Virus record (IMG/VR): IMGVR_UViG_3300031551_000003
Location: 1-44,513 of that record
Origin: a virus
Strand: one strand, 5' to 3'
Length of the DNA: 44,513 nt
This document shows, in pieces, positions 40,383-44,513 of this stretch; position 1 is the stretch's first letter, and every line of letters begins with the position of its first letter. Under the pieces are notes generated by a model. That model saw only the letters and a program-made list of their open reading frames with translations. It did not search any database and had not been told where the DNA came from. Both the position numbers and the translations under genes were made by a program.

Positions 40383-40763
40383 CTAATCATTTAGGTATCC
40401 GTTTTGTTTGCACCATAGGAGAAGCTCGGCTGCGGCTTCTTGGGGGTTATTTCCTTCATATTTTTTCAGCCATCTCGGTTCTGCACCTTTCACATAAATC
40501 ATAATTGCAGGAGGTAAAAATCTTTTATAATAAATTTCATCATCATATTCAATACAATTCGGCAACAATTCCCATAACTCATTGAAGGTATATGCACGAA
40601 ATCTGCCACAGCTTTTATGCTCTTGTGGGTATATATCTACTTTCCAATTTGGTTTTTCTTTACTCCCAAAATTATACCAGAAAAACCCATTCTCCTGTTC
40701 AAACCCCGCCTCTGCGAGTTTCCTCGATGTTTCCAGAGATGTGCAAATGTCCTGTAATGTCAT
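40383..40763 (-). CDS. Conserved phage hypothetical protein (126 aa)
   Basis: The pattern SLETSRKLAEAGFEQENGFF at the start, RAYTFNELWELLPNC in the middle, and EPRWLKKYEGNNPQEAAAEL ending in LLLWCKQNGYL is a small family that I recognise from many phage genomes. Its role is unknown to me. The last residues precede the tRNA-like element at 40224-40369. The start at 40763 follows GGATAAGCC and overlaps little with upstream sequence. Confidence 0.75.
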   Translation of the reverse strand: MTLQDICTSLETSRKLAEAGFEQENGFFWYNFGSKEKPNWKVDIYPQEHKSCGRFRAYTFNELWELLPNCIEYDDEIYYKRFLPPAIMIYVKGAEPRWLKKYEGNNPQEAAAELLLWCKQNGYLND

Positions 40764-40775
40764 GGCTTATCCTCC

Positions 40776-40883
40776 TTATCTATTGCGATTGATTTCTTCT
40801 TCTATGCCAAAGAAAAAATCAAAAACGCATTCCCAGCAAAACCAAAGAAATGTAATGAAAAGCATAAAATATTTTTTAATCAT
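40776..40883 (-). CDS. Tiny single-span membrane peptide (35 aa)
   Basis: ATG at 40883 overlaps the previous stop (40876), and the frame ends at TAA 40776. It is almost one transmembrane helix (MIKKYFMLFITFLWFCWECV) with a charged tail. Such tiny hydrophobic peptides are common in phages. A ribosome binding site is present (AAAGGAAGAAAAAG). A real but functionally unknown gene is likely. Confidence 0.5.
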   Translation of the reverse strand: MIKKYFMLFITFLWFCWECVFDFFFGIEEEINRNR

Positions 40884-41145
40884 TCTTTTTCTTCCTTTTG
40901 CAGAGATTTAAAAATGTTTCCCAGAGATAATCTATACATCCAATGCTAAATGCCACGAAAAACACAAAGATGTTTAGTATAGTTCTTCCTATATTTTTTA
41001 TTAATTTTGCGTCATTTTCAATTAGCATTTCTACAAGAATAATCACAACAGGAATAAGTATAACGATGCCAAAAAAAATGAGTATATGACAGTTGAAAAT
41101 TGAAGAAATATCATGGATATAATCCTTGATTGTATACTCCTCCAT
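40876..41145 (-). CDS. Membrane protein with two spans (89 aa)
   Basis: Two hydrophobic segments (CHILIFFGIVILIPVVIILV and NIGRTILNIFVFFVAFSIGC) flank a short Lys/Asp loop, with a basic C-terminus (KRKKKND). The ATG at 41145 overlaps the stop of the gene upstream (TGATG) and has GGAGGG. No family is recognised. Confidence 0.6.
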   Translation of the reverse strand: MEEYTIKDYIHDISSIFNCHILIFFGIVILIPVVIILVEMLIENDAKLIKNIGRTILNIFVFFVAFSIGCIDYLWETFLNLCKRKKKND

Positions 41146-41627
41146 CAGCCCTCCTTGAACTCTTTGATTTTGGTTAGAATTTTATCACGTAAAATTACTT
41201 CTCTATTTGAATCGAAATAATGAGTGTTAGGCAACTCCCTTAACCACGCCTCCAACTTCTCAATCGGAAAGTGCTTTTTTGTGTAGCCTTTACTCGAAAT
41301 TATATTCATCCAAGCCTTTATCCATTCTTGTATTATTTCATCTCTATCATAAAGCCCTTCTACACTATATCCACTCCTATCATTCAAATCTTTAAGTAAT
41401 GCAACCACCAACTCCTCCAATTCCTTCTCCCGTTCAGTCATAATTTCTTGTATTGGCCGTACTGTACTCAAACATAAACGTCTATCAAATTCTTCTTTAG
41501 TGATTAATTCTTTTCTAAAGGAATACTCGAAATTTTTTCTATCCCATCCATCAGGGTCCAATATTTCTAAATGGTCTTTTTCAATTACTTCCTTATGCCA
41601 TTCTTCTGATGTTTTTTTAAGTTCCAT
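41145..41627 (-). CDS. Conserved phage hypothetical protein (160 aa)
   Basis: The start is set at 41627 (MELKKTSEEWHKEV), where GAGGAGGAGAAGG precedes it. The opening EKDHLEILDPDGWDRKNFEY followed by FRKELITKEEFDRRLCLST is a short conserved pattern that I recognise from many phage proteins of unknown function. The remainder is helical and charged. It overlaps the upstream zinc-knuckle gene by 11 bases. Confidence 0.7.
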   Translation of the reverse strand: MELKKTSEEWHKEVIEKDHLEILDPDGWDRKNFEYSFRKELITKEEFDRRLCLSTVRPIQEIMTEREKELEELVVALLKDLNDRSGYSVEGLYDRDEIIQEWIKAWMNIISSKGYTKKHFPIEKLEAWLRELPNTHYFDSNREVILRDKILTKIKEFKEG

Positions 41628-41805
41628 CCTTCTCCTCCTCAATCACCCGGATTGGTTTTTTGCAAGCGGGACAAATCCCTGTTGGTTTCACATTTCCCTT
41701 ATCTGCCACATAGCCACAAGTACCAATATAACAATGTTTCAATATTCCGTTTTCGACTTTATATGCAGCATCACTTCGCCACTCACACACGTTATCCTTG
41801 CTCAT
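41617..41805 (-). CDS. Small zinc-ribbon protein (62 aa)
   Basis: Two pairs of cysteines (HCYIGTCGYVADK, CPACKK) give the pattern C-x4-C...CxxC of a zinc ribbon, preceded by a Trp-containing helix. It overlaps the genes on both sides (41792-41941 and 41145-41627). The function is unknown. It could be a nucleic-acid or protein adaptor. Confidence 0.6.
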   Translation of the reverse strand: MSKDNVCEWRSDAAYKVENGILKHCYIGTCGYVADKGNVKPTGICPACKKPIRVIEEEKDGT

Positions 41806-41941
41806 TTTTGTTCCTTATCAGCGTATTCAGCCTTTTCGCCAACTTCCAGACAATCTTGGCTTCCTCGCCTTCGAGCACTATCTGTTCTTCCTGCCAGGCT
41901 GATTCGCTTTTTGTGATTGTTATTGTTTTAGCTTTGCTCAT
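41792..41941 (-). CDS. Very small hypothetical protein (49 aa)
   Basis: ATG at 41941 and TAA at 41792 define a 49-residue frame (MSKAKTITITKSESAWQEE) that overlaps genes on both sides by 14 bases. AAAGGAGAACAAAA precedes it. It has a short strand then one helix. It is probably a real, tightly packed early gene. Confidence 0.55.
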   Translation of the reverse strand: MSKAKTITITKSESAWQEEQIVLEGEEAKIVWKLAKRLNTLIRNKNEQG

Positions 41942-42176
41942 TTTTGTTCTCCTTTTTTTCTATTTGGTTTAAGAAATCTAATACATCTAATAAGCAAGAT
42001 TTGTTAAAAACACATTTTTCTCTTGAACTAAAAACATATTGCTTCCAAGGTTTATACCATGACAAAATCCCTAATTGGTCTCCTTTTTTATTGTTGTAAA
42101 TACGATAAACTGGATACCCTTCAAAAATTTCTTGATTAGTTTGTTTGATTGTTATATATTTATATTTCTTTACCAC
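41928..42176 (-). CDS. Conserved phage hypothetical protein (82 aa)
   Basis: The motif GYPVYRIYNNKKGDQLGILS then WYKPWKQYVF is a pattern that I recognise from small early proteins in several unrelated phage genomes. The C-terminus is helical and polar. The start at 42176 follows AGGAGGAGATGTGG, and a 12-pair hairpin lies between it and the previous gene. The function is unknown. Confidence 0.65.
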   Translation of the reverse strand: MVKKYKYITIKQTNQEIFEGYPVYRIYNNKKGDQLGILSWYKPWKQYVFSSREKCVFNKSCLLDVLDFLNQIEKKENKNEQS

Positions 42177-42191
42177 ATCTCCTCCTATTAT

Positions 42192-42228
42192 CGGGAGCCA
42201 GCGGTGAAGACTTGGGCGCTGACCCCCG
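42192..42228 (-). terminator. Twelve-pair hairpin between early genes
   Basis: 42192-42203 pairs with 42217-42228 over twelve bases (two G-U on the minus strand) around a 13-base loop. On the minus strand it is followed by ATAATAGGAGG, the ribosome binding region of the next gene. It is probably an attenuator or an RNA-processing hairpin, since no U-tract follows. Confidence 0.65.
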
Positions 42229-42233
42229 AAGGG

Positions 42234-42593
42234 TTAATCTAATAATTTTTTTAATGCTTCTTTTCCAGACCAAGAACTTAAATTTTCGGTTACTTTTTTA
42301 AGCATATGTTCTGCTATTGTAGCACCTATTTTTACATAACCTGAGACAAAAGATTTTATAATTTCTTTTTTCTTTTTCTTTAGTTCTTTTATTATATCTT
42401 CAGTAAGTTCTTCTTCTATAAATTTGGCGACAGTTTTCCCTATTTGTTCTCTATACGAATACCCTAAATCATCTAATAATCTTTCTTGTAATACGCTGGC
42501 CATTTTCTCTTTGAACTGTTCTCGATTTTCCTCCATTGTTTTTAACACTAATTTTTCTATTGCTAAATTCTCCACTATATTTTTTTCTTCCAT
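42234..42593 (-). CDS. Helical, Lys/Glu-rich protein (119 aa)
   Basis: Almost the whole sequence is amphipathic helix (EKLVLKTMEENREQFKEKMA; EELTEDIIKELKKKKKEII), so it probably forms coiled coils or an oligomer. The start at 42593 lies 28 bases after the tRNA-like element at 42622-42731, through the leader AAACCCTTGAAGGAGGGGAT, which matches the leader of the lipoprotein gene. The function is unknown. Its placement suggests co-regulation with the RNA elements. Confidence 0.65.
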   Translation of the reverse strand: MEEKNIVENLAIEKLVLKTMEENREQFKEKMASVLQERLLDDLGYSYREQIGKTVAKFIEEELTEDIIKELKKKKKEIIKSFVSGYVKIGATIAEHMLKKVTENLSSWSGKEALKKLLD

Positions 42594-42621
42594 ATCCCCT
42601 CCTTCAAGGGTTTAAGGTTTG

Positions 42622-42731
42622 TGGTGCGGAGTAAAGGACTTGCACCTTTACATTCCCCCACACTATGAGTCAAGGTCTCACGTGGGTTCCGTCGCCTTGT
42701 TACCCCTGCTCGTATTCCAGCCATCCGCACC
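42622..42731 (-). ncRNA. tRNA-like pseudoknotted RNA element, 110 nt
   Basis: GGTGCGGA and TCCGCACC give an eight-pair acceptor-like stem stacked without a gap on a seven-pair hairpin with the loop TGCAAGT, in the place of a T-arm. GCT-GGAATACG-AGC after it resembles a D-arm. GGGT/ACCC then closes a 14-base anticodon-like loop containing CAAGG (42699-42695), which can pair with CCTTG (42675-42671) in the loop of a variable-arm hairpin (GTGAG/CTCAT). This is the same plan as the element at 40224-40369. No anticodon with U33 can be placed. It precedes the 119-residue gene through a shared leader. Confidence 0.5.
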
Positions 42732-42755
42732 ATGTTTATCCCACAATTATAAAAA

Positions 42756-42812
42756 GGGGGCGTACTCGAATCGAACGAGTAAAAAGGTGCGACCTTTTCG
42801 CCTTCACGCCCC
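42756..42812 (-). ncRNA. 57-nt D-arm-less tRNA-like element
   Basis: GGGGCGT and ACGCCCC form seven perfect acceptor pairs. ACTCG-TTCGATT-CGAGT is a canonical five-pair T-arm with a perfect T-loop. Between them are only 25 bases: six linker bases and one hairpin, read either as AAAAG-GTCGCAC-CTTTT (seven-base loop with U33, anticodon CGC, A37) or with six pairs and a TCGCA loop. There is no D-arm. No CCA is encoded, and TTTTT follows. D-armless tRNAs are known mainly from animal mitochondria, so this is either a degenerate tRNA or a tRNA mimic. Confidence 0.5.
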
Positions 42813-42834
42813 TTATAATTATACATCCAATTAT

Positions 42835-43005
42835 TCATAGTTCCGCATAAAATTTTTTGCCTTCAATTCCATGTTGTTTAATCTCTCTTAAATTATAACA
42901 TTTCATCAATTTCCTAACATCCGTCTCGGTGTCCACACAATGCGTCTCAATGATTTTCACATACCAGCCATCTTTGCATTTTCGAGCAATTAATATCTTA
43001 TCCAT
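42835..43005 (-). CDS. Small basic hypothetical protein (56 aa)
   Basis: The start is set at 43005 (MDKILIARKCKDGW) after GGGAGGAGAA. The product is a small alpha/beta protein with two central Cys (CVDTETDVRKLMKCYN). It lies directly upstream of the D-arm-less tRNA-like element. No family is recognised. Confidence 0.6.
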   Translation of the reverse strand: MDKILIARKCKDGWYVKIIETHCVDTETDVRKLMKCYNLREIKQHGIEGKKFYAEL

Positions 43006-43019
43006 TTCTCCTCCCACAA

Positions 43020-43445
43020 TTATTCGAATTCATTGTTGTGCTCACATATACAATCATTCTTTTTGTGTCCACAAGATGTGCAATATGTTCTTGCTTTCAT
43101 TGTCATAGAATATTCTGGACGGCAATCCTGTTCCCATATAAATTCGCAATTCATACAGTAATAAACATCAGGAGAAATTTGTTGTTGCCCATCATGGTAA
43201 CCAGATGATACGCAAAGAGAAGATTGTTTACAAACTGGACATTTACTTGCAAATTCTAAATCTTCAGGGGATGTAGAATTTCCAGTATAATTTTTAAAAT
43301 TTTCCCAATCATAATTACATTTATAAACCACAAAAATATATTTTTTATTCCATGATTTTATTCGTCCAACTTCTTCTTTATTATAATTTCTATATATGAC
43401 CCATTTTCCAATATCTTTTTCAGTAAGTTTATTTATTTCTATCAT
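43020..43445 (-). CDS. Zinc-binding conserved phage protein (141 aa)
   Basis: The N-terminal half (GKWVIYRNYNKEEVGRIKSW then KYIFVVYKCNYDW) is a beta domain that I recognise from phage hypothetical proteins. The C-terminal half has three Cys pairs (CPVCKQ, YYCMNCEF, YCTSCGHKKNDCIC), which indicates two zinc sites similar to Lar-like restriction-alleviation proteins. The function is unknown. Nucleic-acid binding is plausible. It overlaps the next gene by four bases. Confidence 0.65.
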   Translation of the reverse strand: MIEINKLTEKDIGKWVIYRNYNKEEVGRIKSWNKKYIFVVYKCNYDWENFKNYTGNSTSPEDLEFASKCPVCKQSSLCVSSGYHDGQQQISPDVYYCMNCEFIWEQDCRPEYSMTMKARTYCTSCGHKKNDCICEHNNEFE

Positions 43446-43930
43446 TCTCCCCCCTCGTCTTGGGATTGGTTGTATCCAATAGCTTGAAAATTATTGCGTT
43501 CCAATTTTTCATATAAGGTTTCTTGATTCTGATTATCCCAAATATATGGCAAAAATATTTCCTCTGGTTTGACAAGCTCTAGTCTAATAAGAGTTAATTG
43601 TGCGTCTATCCAATCTTTTATAATGCGCCATCCCACACGAAAAGCCTGCTCTTTATCTCCTGAATATTTATTCGGCAATAATCCTTCTGAAACTTCTTTG
43701 TCAAACATCATTAGAACTTGAGGAATTTTAGCGGGCAATTTTATAGGCAATTCTCCTCGTTTAGTTTGAATGGCAAAAGCCAAAAATATTGGTCGCCCCT
43801 TCTCATCGTATTCTTTCATTATTTTTGTAGCCCCATATTCAGAAAGCATTTTCTCTATCTCCATAATAGTTTTTTCGGATGAAATAGTTGTTGAAAAATT
43901 TTTGATTCGTTTATAACTCTTTCTGCTCAT
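43442..43930 (-). CDS. Conserved phage hypothetical protein (162 aa)
   Basis: The tract FRVGWRIIKDWIDAQLTLIR then LELVKPEEIFLPYIW, with a following TLYEKL helix, is a pattern that I have seen in many tailed-phage genomes without known function. The N-terminal half has a short strand-rich region (RPIFLAFAIQTKRGELPIKL). It overlaps the next gene by four bases on both sides, an operon arrangement. Confidence 0.7.
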   Translation of the reverse strand: MSRKSYKRIKNFSTTISSEKTIMEIEKMLSEYGATKIMKEYDEKGRPIFLAFAIQTKRGELPIKLPAKIPQVLMMFDKEVSEGLLPNKYSGDKEQAFRVGWRIIKDWIDAQLTLIRLELVKPEEIFLPYIWDNQNQETLYEKLERNNFQAIGYNQSQDEGGE

Positions 43931-44181
43931 TCTCCCCCCAGCGTATCAAGCGTGTCTGGTTCTACAAATGTGCTATCATATCTCCGGCACGCTTCTTCAA
44001 GACTTTTTGTTTGCATTTCCATTATCGGTGGATTAGCCCTTCGCCGCATTTCGTCCAAATGTGAATCCACTTCGATATACATCTCTTGCCAACGTGGCTC
44101 CTGTAATGTGCGGTAGGTGAGCCATGAAAGCCAGAGAATGACAAAGGCGAGGATGATTGCAAAGGATTTATTAGCCTTCAT
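43927..44181 (-). CDS. Membrane-anchored small protein (84 aa)
   Basis: A signal-anchor-like N-terminus (SFAIILAFVILWLSWLTYRT) is followed by 55 acidic, helical residues (DSHLDEMRRRANPPIMEMQT). It is preceded by AAAGGGGGAAGAA. The position right after the promoter-proximal ribbon-helix-helix-like gene suggests early expression. No family is recognised. Confidence 0.6.
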   Translation of the reverse strand: MKANKSFAIILAFVILWLSWLTYRTLQEPRWQEMYIEVDSHLDEMRRRANPPIMEMQTKSLEEACRRYDSTFVEPDTLDTLGGE

Positions 44182-44244
44182 TTCTTCCCCCTTTTGCTAA
44201 TGTGTAGTTTAGTCATCGGCGACAAAGGCACAAGCGAGGACATT

Positions 44245-44415
44245 TTATTTCTCCCCTAAGAATTTTAATTGTTCGTCTGAAAGTCTCTGGGTGAGGTTCT
44301 GTATCATATTACGTAGCACTACGGTATACTTGACACCTATATCGCTACAGCGGTCTTTAAATGTATCTATATCTTCTTTTGCTATTCTGATTTTAAGTTC
44401 ACTGTCTAATGGCAT
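44245..44415 (-). CDS. Ribbon-helix-helix-like small protein (56 aa)
   Basis: The ATG at 44415 follows AAAGGAGGAACA and runs to TAA 44245. The sequence starts with a short strand (LDSELKIRIAKEDID) followed by two helices (TFKDRCSDIGVKYTVVLRN, IQNLTQRLSDEQLKF). This is the strand-helix-helix plan of ribbon-helix-helix DNA-binding proteins (Arc/MetJ type), which bind operators as dimers. It lies directly behind a perfect sigma-70 promoter and is the best candidate for an early regulator. The first nine codons are repeated at 1-29 because the circle is cut there. Confidence 0.6.
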   Translation of the reverse strand: MPLDSELKIRIAKEDIDTFKDRCSDIGVKYTVVLRNMIQNLTQRLSDEQLKFLGEK

Positions 44416-44513
44416 TGTTCCTCCTTTTTCCCTATTATACGCATTGTGCCACGATTTGTCAAGGGGTTTTCTTTCTCTTGTTCCACACTATAATATTTTG
44501 AAACTTCACGGAG
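44387..44513. repeat. Terminal direct repeat, right copy (circle junction)
   Basis: This is identical to bases 1-127. It shows that the sequence closes on itself. Confidence 0.95.
44434..44462 (-). promoter_or_regulatory. Perfect sigma-70 promoter (second copy, for the early block)
   Basis: This is the same TTGACA-17-TATAAT site as at 48-76, in the repeated end. The -10 lies at 44434-44439 and the -35 at 44457-44462. It drives the ribbon-helix-helix-like gene and the leftward genes after it. Confidence 0.85.

Noticed and set aside
40208-40390. 60-residue reading frame over the RNA element at 40.2 kb
   Set aside because: It lies on the same strand as the structured RNA, has no ribosome binding site and has an Arg/Ser-rich composition unlike neighbours.
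42192-42228. Another tRNA-like element at 42.2 kb
   Set aside because: It is a single long hairpin with no T-loop sequence or multi-arm plan, so I list it as a hairpin only.
42575-42838. 87-residue reading frame over the RNA elements at 42.6-42.8 kb
   Set aside because: It overlaps both RNA elements and the next gene, with no ribosome binding site. The structures explain the sequence better.
1-44513. Temperate phage or plasmid-like element
   Set aside because: No integrase, excisionase, partition gene or clear CI-type repressor was found. Strictly lytic or non-integrating growth is more likely, although about half of the early genes are unknown.

Overview
This window reads as one complete genome of a short-tailed (podovirus-like) double-stranded DNA bacteriophage. 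The first 127 bases (1-127) are repeated exactly at the end (44387-44513), so the sequence closes into a circle of about 44,386 bp. The DNA is AT-rich. Most genes have strong GGAGG-type ribosome binding sites, and two promoters match or nearly match sigma-70 hexamers, so the host is a bacterium. A phage-encoded lipoprotein (39643-40197) has a lipobox and a 'FPLTIGNTWVY' segment that I associate with FCB-group bacteria such as Cloacimonadota or Marinimicrobia. That host guess is weak inference. I see no integrase, and nothing I recognise as a DNA polymerase, helicase, primase or RNA polymerase.

Layout. Transcription diverges from a gene-free control region at about 7.7-8.7 kb and converges at 37,235/37,237, where the stop codons of opposing genes are one base apart. 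The rightward arm (8.7-37.2 kb) is the virion and lysis module. In order it holds small genes, a probable small terminase, the large terminase, portal, scaffold, an SU10-type major capsid protein, connector genes, a 1407-residue tail protein, three internal-virion-like genes including one of 1439 residues, a receptor-binding or fibre region, a membrane/lysis cluster with an NlpC/P60 endopeptidase, and two small basic genes. There is no tape measure, sheath or tube gene, which fits a podovirus.

The leftward arm is continuous across the circle junction (7.7 kb down to 1, then 44.4 kb down to 37.2 kb). It carries about 40 small early-type genes. The recognisable ones form a recombination set: a Rad52-like annealing protein, a Cas4-like Fe-S exonuclease and a RusA-like resolvase. 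There are also zinc-ribbon proteins, a ribbon-helix-helix-like protein behind a perfect sigma-70 promoter, small membrane proteins and the lipoprotein. The phage probably uses host replication enzymes and supplies its own recombination functions.

Non-coding content is rich. The control region has four TGTGA-N6-TCACA palindromes, three CCACA boxes at exact 11-bp spacing, a perfect 17-bp inverted repeat and several promoter candidates. Four early genes have boxA-like GTTCTTTGAAAA leaders, and a family of GC-rich hairpins recurs between early genes. The most unusual feature is a set of tRNA-like structured RNAs at 5.77-5.99, 40.2 and 42.6-42.8 kb, all on the minus strand. They have acceptor-like closing stems stacked on T-arm-like hairpins and, in two cases, tRNA-like D-arms with an enlarged anticodon-like loop that can pair with a variable-arm loop. 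None folds as a normal tRNA. They are the best candidate here for something undescribed.

The second surprise is that four late genes in the fibre region begin with secretion-type signal peptides.
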